Source: Hippea jasoniae | GTDB taxonomy: Bacteria > Campylobacterota_A > Desulfurellia > Desulfurellales > Hippeaceae | Length of the DNA: 64,000 bases | Assembly: GCF_000744435.1 (NCBI RefSeq) | Contig: NZ_JQLX01000017.1 | Location: 1 to 64,000, forward strand | Reading direction: 5' to 3' | Part shown: in pieces, positions 6,534-14,737 of the stretch | How positions within the stretch are numbered: the stretch's first letter is position 1 | How the letters are laid out: every line of letters begins with the position of its first letter | Notes under the pieces: generated by a model | What the model was told of the DNA's origin: nothing | Database searches by the model: none | Seen by the model: the letters and a program-made list of their open reading frames with translations, nothing else | Program-made: the position numbers and the translations under genes

Positions 6534-7729
6534 ATGACTCAATCGCATTAATTGTTGTTTTGAGCTTTATAATTCCTTTTTTTAGTATGAAACTATTCAA
6601 GGGCATTATTCCATCTGTTGCATTTGAGATATTGATAGGTTTTATACTGGGCAGGTCGGGTTTCAATATTATCCATACAAATTCAGAAATTGTTGAATTT
6701 TTATCGACATTTGGCTTGATTTTTTTAATGTTTTTAAGCGGTCTTGAAAGTGATGTTGACCTAAAATCCTTAAAAGGCAAAAGCTTTTTTCATTCACCCC
6801 TGTTTTTGGCTATTTTGATTTTTACTTCCACCTTCTTGATATCAGGCTTATTTTCAAGCTACCTTGTTAAACATTTCAACTGCTCAACAAGTGTATTATA
6901 CCTAACATTGATATTTTCAACAACATCTGTGGCAATTGTTTTTCCAACCTTAAAGGCACGAGAAGACCTAAAGAAGGTTTACAAACAGACGCTGCTTCAG
7001 GCAGCTTTTGTGGCTGATTTTCTAACGCTTATGCTTATAAGCCTATTTTCTGTTTATAAAGTCAAAAATAAGCTCACAGTTGATAGTCTGCTTGTCATTG
7101 TTCTGTTTGGTTTAACATTTCTTATTGTTCGCTTTATCAAGCGATTGCCACAGATTCCTATCATATACACTCTATTTGAAACCATGAAACATAAATCCCA
7201 CATCCAGATAGGCATTAGAGGCTCATTTGCCATCCTGTTTCTGTTTATATTTCTGGCAGAAAAGTTGGGCGTGGAGCTGATTTTAGGTAGCTTTCTTGCT
7301 GGAATTATCATATCAACGATAAATTCAGCCCATATAAGAATTTTAAGACTCAAGCTTGATGCGATAGGATATGGCTTCTTTATTCCATTTTTCTTTATAG
7401 CTCAAGGAGCAAAATCCACACTTCCTTTACATTCAAAAGGTAGTATTGAATTTATAATCCTTATCGTGTTGGGTGGTATTTTAGTAAAGGTTATCTCGGC
7501 AACGCCATTACTTGTAAGATTCTCATTAAGGGAAACAATTTCTGCTGGAGTGCTTCTAAGTGGCAGATTGAGTCTTATTATTGCAGCAAGCATTATAGGT
7601 TTAAAACTGGGTATAATATCTGAAGAGATTAACGCTTCTATTATCATTCTTGCCGCAATTACATGCATCAGCTCACCCTCGCTGTTTAACATAATAAATC
7701 CACCAAAAAAGTCAAAACACCTTATTTAG
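6530..7729 (+). CDS. Cation:proton antiporter (CPA2 / KefB-type membrane domain)
   Basis: Integral membrane protein of 399 aa with about 11-12 hydrophobic segments spread evenly along its length. Segments such as GFILGRSG, FLMFLSGLESD and the FSTTSVAIVFPTL stretch are typical of CPA2 Na+(K+)/H+ exchangers. There is no C-terminal TrkA-N or KTN regulatory domain, so this is the short transporter-only form. It probably exchanges Na+ or K+ for H+ in pH and ion homeostasis; the ion cannot be read from the sequence. It is translationally coupled to the upstream Nudix gene. Confidence 0.85.
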   Translation: MNDSIALIVVLSFIIPFFSMKLFKGIIPSVAFEILIGFILGRSGFNIIHTNSEIVEFLSTFGLIFLMFLSGLESDVDLKSLKGKSFFHSPLFLAILIFTSTFLISGLFSSYLVKHFNCSTSVLYLTLIFSTTSVAIVFPTLKAREDLKKVYKQTLLQAAFVADFLTLMLISLFSVYKVKNKLTVDSLLVIVLFGLTFLIVRFIKRLPQIPIIYTLFETMKHKSHIQIGIRGSFAILFLFIFLAEKLGVELILGSFLAGIIISTINSAHIRILRLKLDAIGYGFFIPFFFIAQGAKSTLPLHSKGSIEFIILIVLGGILVKVISATPLLVRFSLRETISAGVLLSGRLSLIIAASIIGLKLGIISEEINASIIILAAITCISSPSLFNIINPPKKSKHLI

Positions 7730-7731
7730 AC

Positions 7732-7760
7732 TTGCTCTAAAAATGCCAATATCCTATAAT
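7732..7760 (+). promoter_or_regulatory. Sigma70-type promoter upstream of the membrane-anchored unknown
   Basis: TTGCTC (7732-7737), 17-bp spacer, consensus TATAAT (7755-7760). The predicted start is near 7767, giving a short leader with GGGAGG before the ATG at 7781. Confidence 0.6.
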
Positions 7761-7780
7761 TGCCAAAAAGGGAGGTTAAA

Positions 7781-8815
7781 ATGAAAAAATCAACGCTTAT
7801 TGGCGTAATTATTGCAATTCTTGTTGTATCGGTTGTTGGAGGGTATTATTTTGCCAATCAATACGCAAAAAAAGTGGCAGAAAAAAGGATCGATACGCTG
7901 CTTGAAAAGAACCACCTCAAAAAAGATGTTAGCTACAAAAATCTAACAAGTTCTATTTTAAGTCGCTCCATAACGATCCATAATCTCATTTGGAATGTAA
8001 ACAAAAACGGTAAAAAACTTGGAAAAATAGTGGTCGATGAGCTGGTTATACACGGCAATCCCCTATCAAATGACTACTCTGTTGTAATTAAAAATGCCAA
8101 CATTATTAACCTCCAAAAGATAAACCCTGATTTGTCAAATAAAACAATAGCTACAATAAAAACAGGACATATAGAGGTTGAAAAGGAAGATGCAAAGGAA
8201 GAAGAAAAAATCAATCTCACAGACATCCATATAAACAAAAATATATTCTTCACAACACAAAGCGATTTTGAAAAAATAACAAAAATTCTAAACCTTAATG
8301 CACCTATTAATATCAAAGCACATCTTATTCTGGACAAAAAAGATAAAACGGCATTCCTTGACCATTATACAATCAACTGGAAAGATAACCTTGCGGTCTC
8401 CTACTCCTTAAAACTTGCAAATGTTGACATAGAGGGTTTTAGAGAGATTGCAAAGCAGCTAAACGGCGATAATCCAAACCCTATAATGGTGCTGGGTTTG
8501 CTTTCAAAAGCCTACGAAATTAAACCGCTTGAGGTTAAAGTTAAATTTAAAAACTACGGCGCAGTAGATAGATTTATTCAGCTTATTAGTAAAACAGAAC
8601 ATACATCTAAAGAAGATATTATAAAACGCCTGCAGTTTCAGCTAAACCACTCACCGTTTAAAAAGTTTTCTCAACCCATTGTCTCTTTTGTTGATGAAAA
8701 AAAGAAGCACTTAGAAATAACCATAGACAATCCAGAACAGTTAAGTGTGGGTGATCTGGGAAGCAGATTAACATCAAATAACTTCTACAAAATTCTCCAT
8801 ATTGAAGTTGAATAG
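7781..8815 (+). CDS. Membrane-anchored protein of unknown function (DUF945/AsmA-like)
   Basis: Protein of 344 aa with one N-terminal membrane helix (residues 4-25) and a large soluble, probably periplasmic part. The latter is rich in beta-type stretches (HNLIWNVNKNGKKLGKIVVDEL, residues about 66-87). The layout resembles DUF945 (YdgA) or AsmA-like proteins, but the similarity is by eye only. ATG 7781 was chosen over the upstream ATG at 7760 because GGGAGG lies just before it and the helix follows. Only 9 nt separate it from ridA. No function is assigned. Confidence 0.7.
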   Translation: MKKSTLIGVIIAILVVSVVGGYYFANQYAKKVAEKRIDTLLEKNHLKKDVSYKNLTSSILSRSITIHNLIWNVNKNGKKLGKIVVDELVIHGNPLSNDYSVVIKNANIINLQKINPDLSNKTIATIKTGHIEVEKEDAKEEEKINLTDIHINKNIFFTTQSDFEKITKILNLNAPINIKAHLILDKKDKTAFLDHYTINWKDNLAVSYSLKLANVDIEGFREIAKQLNGDNPNPIMVLGLLSKAYEIKPLEVKVKFKNYGAVDRFIQLISKTEHTSKEDIIKRLQFQLNHSPFKKFSQPIVSFVDEKKKHLEITIDNPEQLSVGDLGSRLTSNNFYKILHIEVE

Positions 8816-8824
8816 GAGGAGACA

Positions 8825-9193
8825 ATGATCGTTCAGACAGCCTCAGCTCCAAAGGCTTTAGGTCCATATTCTCAGGCAATTAAAAAAGAAAACTTCTGTT
8901 TTGTATCGATGCAGTTAGGTATAGATCCGCAAACGGGCAATATTGTTGATGGTGATGTTAAAGAGGAGGCAAACAGAGCGTTCAGAAACATAGAAAACAT
9001 ACTAAAAGCTGCTGGCTTTAAACTTGCAAATGTTGTAAAGGCGACGCTTTATTTAACCAACTTAGATGATTTTGGCCAGGTAAATACAGTCTATGAAAAA
9101 TACTTTTCCCACAAACCGGCAAGGAGTCTTGTGATTCAGGCAGCGATGCCCAAAGGGGCAAGGGTTGCAATAGATGTGATTGCGATGAAATGA
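8825..9193 (+). CDS. ridA: RidA family reactive-intermediate deaminase
   Basis: Small enzyme of 122 aa that hydrolyses reactive enamine/imine intermediates released by PLP enzymes. The ALGPYSQAI start, the ANRAFRNIENILKAAGF helix and the C-terminal KPARSLVIQAAMPKGARVAID match the family, with the conserved Arg in PARS. The position usually occupied by the catalytic-site Glu near the C-terminus reads Asp (AIDVIA). GGAGGAGAC precedes the ATG. The stop overlaps the next start (ATGA at 9190), coupling it to an acyl-CoA synthetase. Confidence 0.92.
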   Translation: MIVQTASAPKALGPYSQAIKKENFCFVSMQLGIDPQTGNIVDGDVKEEANRAFRNIENILKAAGFKLANVVKATLYLTNLDDFGQVNTVYEKYFSHKPARSLVIQAAMPKGARVAIDVIAMK

Positions 9194-10668
9194 ATATCAG
9201 CTACTACATTTTAAAAAAGATAAAAAACAGAAACGATAGATATTTAAAATTTGAGGATAGGATTTTTAGGTTTGATGAGATCGCATCAAATATACTCAAA
9301 GCAGCAACCTTTCTTAAGCAGCAGGGTGTTAAAAAGGGTGATAGAGTTGCACTAAAACTCAACAAATCGATGGAGTTTATCTATCTGCATTTTGCAAATA
9401 TGTTAATCGGTGCAGTTACACTACCCCTAAACCCCAACTATTCTGTTTCTGAAACAGCCTATTTTCTTGAAGATGCACAGGCAGCTTTATTTATTTCGGA
9501 TAAAGAAAATATCTCAAGCCTTACAAAAACCTTAATTGAGTTTAATATAAAACCGTTTGATATAAAAAATCTTAAACTGGATGAATTTGAGGAACATCCG
9601 CTAATCGATTTAACCAAACCCTCCAATACGGCAATTATTGCATACACCTCAGGCACAACAGGTAAAAGCAAAGGTGCCATGATCACACACAAAAACCTCA
9701 TTACAAACATGGAGGCTTTAAAAGAACTGTGGCTCCTTAGTCAAAACGATAAACTGCTGCATGTATTGCCGATCTTTCATGTTCATGGGCTTGTTGTAGC
9801 ACTTCAGGGAGCTCTAAATGCCTGCATGGATATTGTCATGCATGGAAAATTTGATGCTTTAAGAACAATAGAAACTATAAAGCATGAAAAGATTACATTA
9901 TTTATGGGCGTGCCAACAATCTACAACAGACTTACCCAGGCTTTACAAAACCTAAATGGAAAGACAAATTTCCAATCAATGAGACTATTTATCAGTGGCT
10001 CAGCTCCACTTACAGAGGTAGTATTCAATAGGTTCTACAATCTCACTAATCATAAAATTCTTGAGCGATACGGCATGAGTGAGGCTGGCATGATTGCATC
10101 AAATCCTTATGAAGAAGACAAAAGAATACCTCTAAGCGTTGGATACCCGATAGGCGACTGCAAAATAAAAATCTCAAAAGATTCAAAAGAGATGCCACCA
10201 AATACGGTGGGTGAGGTTTATATAAAGGGTAGCAATGTATTTAAAGGTTACTTTAGAAAACCTGATAAAACAAGGGAATCGTTTGAAAACGGCTGGTTTA
10301 AAACAGGTGATATGGGATATTTAGACAACTCTGGCAGATTATACCTGGTGGGTAGAGCAAAAGAGCTAATTATAACAGGTGGATTTAATGTTTATCCCAA
10401 AGAGGTAGAAAATGTTATAGACAACATGGATTGTGTTGTAGAGTCTGCCGTTTTTGGTGTAAAAGATGAGGATTTTGGTGAAAGGGTGGAGGCTGCCGTA
10501 GTTTTAAAGGATTCATGCAAACTAAACGAAGAAGTAATTATCCAGGAGTGCAAAAAACAGCTTGCCCCATACAAATGCCCCAAGCGGGTGCATTTTTTAA
10601 AAGAGCTACCTAAAAACGCCATGGGTAAAATCCAGAAAAATATTCTATCAAAGCAGTTTTCAAACTAA
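9190..10668 (+). CDS. AMP-forming acyl-CoA synthetase, malonyl-CoA synthetase (MatB)-like
   Basis: Protein of 492 aa of the ANL superfamily. Visible motifs are the P-loop TSGTTGKSKGAMITH (about residue 154), the A5 motif YGMSEAG, the hinge GWFKTGDMGYLDNSGRLYLVGRAKE, and the catalytic Lys region LPKNAMGKIQKNIL near the C-terminus. Length and the closing PKNAMGKIQK segment are closest to MatB-type malonyl- or methylmalonyl-CoA synthetases. A medium- or long-chain fatty acid ligase is the alternative. Coupling to ridA is unusual and does not identify the substrate. Confidence 0.8.
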   Translation: MNISYYILKKIKNRNDRYLKFEDRIFRFDEIASNILKAATFLKQQGVKKGDRVALKLNKSMEFIYLHFANMLIGAVTLPLNPNYSVSETAYFLEDAQAALFISDKENISSLTKTLIEFNIKPFDIKNLKLDEFEEHPLIDLTKPSNTAIIAYTSGTTGKSKGAMITHKNLITNMEALKELWLLSQNDKLLHVLPIFHVHGLVVALQGALNACMDIVMHGKFDALRTIETIKHEKITLFMGVPTIYNRLTQALQNLNGKTNFQSMRLFISGSAPLTEVVFNRFYNLTNHKILERYGMSEAGMIASNPYEEDKRIPLSVGYPIGDCKIKISKDSKEMPPNTVGEVYIKGSNVFKGYFRKPDKTRESFENGWFKTGDMGYLDNSGRLYLVGRAKELIITGGFNVYPKEVENVIDNMDCVVESAVFGVKDEDFGERVEAAVVLKDSCKLNEEVIIQECKKQLAPYKCPKRVHFLKELPKNAMGKIQKNILSKQFSN

Positions 10669-10695
10669 AACATTTTAAAATTTTTAATAAAAAGC

Positions 10696-10726
10696 TTGAC
10701 AAATCTTTCCTAATCTGATATATCAG
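10696..10726 (+). promoter_or_regulatory. Promoter with palindromic operator over the -10 box, hydroxyproline dehydratase operon
   Basis: TTGACA (10696-10701), 17-bp spacer, TATATC (10719-10724). The perfect 12-bp palindrome CTGATATATCAG (10715-10726) covers the -10 box and is a good operator candidate. The ATG at 10734 lies only 9 nt after the -10 box, so the mRNA should have almost no leader. No Shine-Dalgarno site is present. Confidence 0.6.
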
Positions 10727-10733
10727 ATATCAA

Positions 10734-11639
10734 ATGAGCGGCTTTAAAGGATTAATTTTTGACATTAAACGATACTCCATCCATGATGGGCCGGGGTTGA
10801 GAACCACCATCTTCTTTAAGGGTTGCCCCTTGAGGTGCTGGTGGTGCCACAACCCCGAAAGTCAGCTTAACAAAATGGAGATCATCCACTACCAGAACAA
10901 GTGTATTGCATGCAAAACCTGTGAGGCTATTTGTCCAAAAAACGCTATCCAGTTTAAAGACAAACCGATAATAAATAAAAACAGCTGCGATTTATGCGGT
11001 TTATGTGTTGATAACTGCCCCACCAATGCACTTGAGATGGTTGGAAAATACTATTCAGTGGAGGAGCTTTTAGACGAGGTTGCAAAAGAGAGGGATTTTG
11101 TTGAAGAAAGCGGTGGTGTTACAATTTCTGGTGGCGAGCCTTTTATGCAATATGAGTTTTTAGTAGAACTTCTTAAGGCTTTAAAGGAAAACGGTTACCA
11201 TACGGCTGTTGATACAACTGGCTACACAAAGATAGATTATCTACTTGAGGCAGCAAAATACTGCGATCTGTTTATGTATGACATCAAACATATGGATGAT
11301 GAAAAGCATAAATTATACACAGGCGTAAGTAACAGAATTATATTAAACAACCTTTTAGAGTTAGACAAAAGCGGGGCTAAAATAAACATAAGAATCCCCA
11401 TAATACCAACAATAAACGACGATGAAAAAAATATAATGAAAACAATAGCATTCTTAAAGCAGCTTAAAAACATTACAAATATTGATCTCCTACCATATCA
11501 CAACATGATGATAGATAAATACAGCAGGCTTTCAAAGAAGTTTAAATTAAATCATGTTAATAAACCATCAAATGAAAGAATGGAAGAGATAAGGGAAATA
11601 TTTGTTAAACAGGGCTTTAAAACAGGTATAGGAGGTTAG
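10734..11639 (+). CDS. hypE: Glycyl-radical enzyme activase (radical SAM), partner of the hydroxyproline dehydratase
   Basis: Radical SAM enzyme of 301 aa that installs the glycyl radical on the next gene's product. The SAM-cluster motif is C31-x3-C35-x2-C38 (GCPLRCWWC). A ferredoxin-like insert carries two further 4Fe-4S motifs, C57/60/63/67 and C85/88/91/95, as in the PFL-activase-like enzymes of the larger glycyl-radical families. The SGGEP motif for SAM binding follows. Two bases separate its stop from the dehydratase ATG. The symbol is that of the Clostridioides hydroxyproline system, not the hydrogenase maturation gene of the same name. Confidence 0.9.
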   Translation: MSGFKGLIFDIKRYSIHDGPGLRTTIFFKGCPLRCWWCHNPESQLNKMEIIHYQNKCIACKTCEAICPKNAIQFKDKPIINKNSCDLCGLCVDNCPTNALEMVGKYYSVEELLDEVAKERDFVEESGGVTISGGEPFMQYEFLVELLKALKENGYHTAVDTTGYTKIDYLLEAAKYCDLFMYDIKHMDDEKHKLYTGVSNRIILNNLLELDKSGAKINIRIPIIPTINDDEKNIMKTIAFLKQLKNITNIDLLPYHNMMIDKYSRLSKKFKLNHVNKPSNERMEEIREIFVKQGFKTGIGG

Positions 11640-11641
11640 CC

Positions 11642-14062
11642 ATGCAAAAAAGTTCATGCAAAATAATAGACTACACAAAGATTGTCAAGGAAGATAGGGG
11701 AATGAACGACAGGATTAAAAAACTCAGAAGGCAATCGATAGAAAAACAGGAAACGATAAGCCATGAAAGAGCTCTGCTTTTGACTGAGTTTTACAAAAAT
11801 TGCAAAGAAACCTCAATCCCTATCAAAAGAGCCAAGGCGTTTGAGTATATTCTCTTGAATAAAAAGATATTTATCAACGATGGTGAGCTGATTGTTGGAG
11901 AAAGAGGTGATGATATAAAAGCCACGCCTACCTATCCAGAAATCACACTACATTCACTTGAGGATTTAAGGGTCTTAAACGATAGAGAAAAGGTTTCATA
12001 TAAGGTATCAGAAGAAACCTTTAAGGTTTATGAAGAAGAGATAATACCATACTGGAAGGGTAAAACGATCAGGGAAAAGATCTTTGAAAGTCTGCCTCAA
12101 AGGTGGAAAGATGCCTTTGAAGCGGGTGTATTTACGGAGTTTATGGAGCAGCGCTCACCGGGGCATACAGTTCTTGATGACAAAATCTACAAAAAGGGAT
12201 TGCTTGATTTTATAAAAGAAATAGACGAACGCATTGCATCGTTTGATATAGCAAATGACCCAAAAGCAATAGATAAAATCGAAGAGCTTAAAGCTATGAA
12301 AATAGCAGCCAGAGCTTTGATAAAATTTGCAGAAAGATATGCAGATTTAGCTGAAAAGATGGCCAAAGAAGAACCAGACCCACAAAGAAGGCAGGAGCTT
12401 AACAAAATAGCAGAGGTTTGCAGGTGGGTTCCAGCCAATGCACCAAGAAACTTTCATGAGGCGCTTCAATACTACTGGTTTGTCCACATCGGTGTCATAA
12501 CAGAGCTTAACGGATGGGATGCATTCAGCCCAGGAAAACTGGATAAACACCTATATCCTTTCTACAAAAAAGACATAGAAAATGGCACAATGACGAAAGA
12601 GCAGGCTAAGGAGCTACTTGAATGTTTATGGGTTAAGTTCCACAACCACCCTGCCCCTCCCAAGGTCGGCGTAACAGCTCAGGAAAGCTCCACCTACACA
12701 GATTTTGCCCAGATCAACATCGGTGGCATAAAAGAGGATGGAACGGATAATGTTAACGAGCTAAGCTACCTGCTTTTGGATGTTGTTGAAGAGATGAGGC
12801 TTGTGCAACCCAATGCAAGCGTTCATTTAAGTAGAAAGAATCCCGATAGGTTTATAAAAAGGGCTATTGATATTATAAAAACAGGTTTTGGCCAGCCATC
12901 GATATTCAATACCGATGCCGTATTTGAAGAACTTCTAAGACAGGGTAAGTCCATTGAAGATGCAAGAAGCGGTGGCACAAGTGGATGCGTGGAAACTGGA
13001 GCGTTTGGCAAAGAAAACTACATGCTTACAGGGTATTTCAACCTGCCAAAGATACTTGAGCTTACCATCTTTAACGGCTTTGACCCCATAACAAAAAAAC
13101 AGATCGGCCCAAAAACAGGCAACTTTGAAGAGTTTGAGACATTTGAGGAGTTTTTTGAGGCTTTCAAAAAGCAGCTAAAGTATTTCATAGATGTAAAAAT
13201 AGAGGGCAACATCATTATAGAAAGCATCTATGCAAAATATATGCCCGCTGTATTTCTATCGATATTTATCGATGATTGCATCAAAAAAGGGCTTGACTAC
13301 CACAACGGCGGTGCAAGGTATAACTCATCCTACATTCAGGGTGTTGGAATCGGCACAATTACAGATTCACTTGCGGCAATTAAACAAAAGGTATTTGAAG
13401 AAAAGGTTTTTGACAAAAAGACATTTAAAGAGATGCTTGAGAAAAACTTTGAAGGCTATGAGCTTCAAAGGCAGATTCTCCTTAACAAAACGCATAAATA
13501 CGGCAACGACAATGACTACGCAGACAGCCTGATGAAAATGGTATTTGAGGAGTTTTTCAGAAATGTCGATGGTAGAAAAACCTATCGCGGCGGCACATTC
13601 AGGATCAATATGCTGCCAACAACCGTTCATGTCTATTTTGGAAGCAAACTTATTGCTTCAGCCGACGGCAGAAAGGCATATCAGCCAATATCGGAAGGCA
13701 TCTCGCCTGTTCAGGGCATGGATAAAAACGGACCAACAGCTGCATTAAAATCCGCATCAAAGATGGATCATATAAAAACCGGCGGCACGCTATTAAATGT
13801 AAAGTTTACACCAGACCTGCTTAAAGATGAAAAAGGAATAGACGCAATGGTAAAATTGATAAGGACTTACTTTAAATTAGACGGACACCATGTTCAGTTT
13901 AATGTTGTAAGTGCAGAAACGCTGAAAGATGCAAAAAAACATCCAGAGAAATATTCAGACCTCATTGTGAGGGTTGCAGGATACAGCGACTACTTTAATC
14001 ATCTGAATGAGCAGCTGCAGGATGAAATTATCAGAAGAACAGAGCATGAATCGTTCAATTGA
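11642..14062 (+). CDS. hypD: Trans-4-hydroxy-L-proline dehydratase (glycyl radical enzyme)
   Basis: Glycyl radical enzyme of 806 aa that dehydrates trans-4-hydroxy-L-proline to pyrroline-5-carboxylate. Catalytic C449 and E451 lie in SGCVETG; the radical glycine is G780 in VRVAGYSDYF. With a constant +15 offset from what I recall of the C. difficile enzyme, its substrate-site residues are all present: F167, H175, D293, S349, D354, F355 and Y465. That match separates it from glycerol, propanediol, choline and isethionate enzymes. AGGAGGT precedes ATG 11642, supporting this start although it adds about 20 N-terminal residues. A pyrroline-5-carboxylate reductase (proC), needed to finish the pathway to proline, is not in the window. 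Confidence 0.88.
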   Translation: MQKSSCKIIDYTKIVKEDRGMNDRIKKLRRQSIEKQETISHERALLLTEFYKNCKETSIPIKRAKAFEYILLNKKIFINDGELIVGERGDDIKATPTYPEITLHSLEDLRVLNDREKVSYKVSEETFKVYEEEIIPYWKGKTIREKIFESLPQRWKDAFEAGVFTEFMEQRSPGHTVLDDKIYKKGLLDFIKEIDERIASFDIANDPKAIDKIEELKAMKIAARALIKFAERYADLAEKMAKEEPDPQRRQELNKIAEVCRWVPANAPRNFHEALQYYWFVHIGVITELNGWDAFSPGKLDKHLYPFYKKDIENGTMTKEQAKELLECLWVKFHNHPAPPKVGVTAQESSTYTDFAQINIGGIKEDGTDNVNELSYLLLDVVEEMRLVQPNASVHLSRKNPDRFIKRAIDIIKTGFGQPSIFNTDAVFEELLRQGKSIEDARSGGTSGCVETGAFGKENYMLTGYFNLPKILELTIFNGFDPITKKQIGPKTGNFEEFETFEEFFEAFKKQLKYFIDVKIEGNIIIESIYAKYMPAVFLSIFIDDCIKKGLDYHNGGARYNSSYIQGVGIGTITDSLAAIKQKVFEEKVFDKKTFKEMLEKNFEGYELQRQILLNKTHKYGNDNDYADSLMKMVFEEFFRNVDGRKTYRGGTFRINMLPTTVHVYFGSKLIASADGRKAYQPISEGISPVQGMDKNGPTAALKSASKMDHIKTGGTLLNVKFTPDLLKDEKGIDAMVKLIRTYFKLDGHHVQFNVVSAETLKDAKKHPEKYSDLIVRVAGYSDYFNHLNEQLQDEIIRRTEHESFN

Positions 14063-14092
14063 AAATGGCAGGTTGTGGATTAAATTTAAGGT

Positions 14093-14692
14093 GTGAAAAG
14101 CAATAAAGAGCTGGTTGAGCATCTCATAGGCAGGGGTGTTTTAAAGACCCCTGCCATCATCAAAGCGTTTTTAAATGTTGACAGGATAGAGTTTGTAAGG
14201 GAAAACTACAAAGATCAGGCATACGGTGACTATCCGCTACCTATAGGATTTTCTCAAACCATTTCTCAACCATACACCGTTGCATTCATGCTTGAGTTGT
14301 TGCAACCCCAAAGCAACAGCATTGTTTTAGATGTTGGATGTGGTAGCTGTTATACAACAGCACTGCTTGCAAGTATAGTTAAAGAAGGTAAAGTAATAGC
14401 CACAGAGATAATAAAAGAGCTCGTTGAGTTTTGTAAATCCAATTTAAAAAAGTACAATTTCAGTAATGTGGAAGTGTATCATGCTGACAAAATCCCTGAA
14501 GGTTATGCTGAATTTGACAGAATACTTGTATCAGCTTCAGCATCAAGACTGCCAAACACCCTGACCAACGCCTTAAAAGATGGCGGCGTAATGGTCATAC
14601 CCATCCAGCATTCCATATTCCTTATAAAAAAACAGAACGGCTCGCTTTACTCAGAGGAATTTCCAGGCTTTGCCTTTGTAAGACTTCAGTAG
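14093..14692 (+). CDS. pcm: Protein-L-isoaspartate O-methyltransferase
   Basis: SAM-dependent repair methyltransferase of 199 aa acting on isoaspartyl residues in damaged proteins. The family segment PLPIGFSQTISQPYTVAFM (about residues 46-64) is followed by the SAM motif VLDVGCGSCYTTA. A DRILVSASA segment replaces the usual D-x-I-x-x-T-A-A motif. GTG start with AAGG just upstream. It lies 30 nt after the dehydratase gene, so it may be transcribed from the same promoter, though the functions are unrelated. Confidence 0.9.
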   Translation: MKSNKELVEHLIGRGVLKTPAIIKAFLNVDRIEFVRENYKDQAYGDYPLPIGFSQTISQPYTVAFMLELLQPQSNSIVLDVGCGSCYTTALLASIVKEGKVIATEIIKELVEFCKSNLKKYNFSNVEVYHADKIPEGYAEFDRILVSASASRLPNTLTNALKDGGVMVIPIQHSIFLIKKQNGSLYSEEFPGFAFVRLQ

Positions 14693-14702
14693 TTAAATAG
14701 CT

Positions 14703-14731
14703 TTGACAAACGAGCAATTCTTGTGTATTTT
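14703..14731 (+). promoter_or_regulatory. Leaderless promoter of ribD
   Basis: Perfect TTGACA (14703-14708), 17-bp spacer, TATTTT (14726-14731). Exactly 6 nt separate the -10 box from the ATG at 14738, so transcription should start at or next to the ATG. No Shine-Dalgarno site exists and there is no room for an FMN riboswitch. Confidence 0.6.
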
Positions 14732-14737
14732 TCAAAT

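Noticed and set aside
11642-14062. Pyruvate formate-lyase, glycerol/diol dehydratase or isethionate lyase
   Set aside because: The residue set around SGCVETG, FTEFMEQRSPGHT and ESSTYTDF matches hydroxyproline dehydratase instead.
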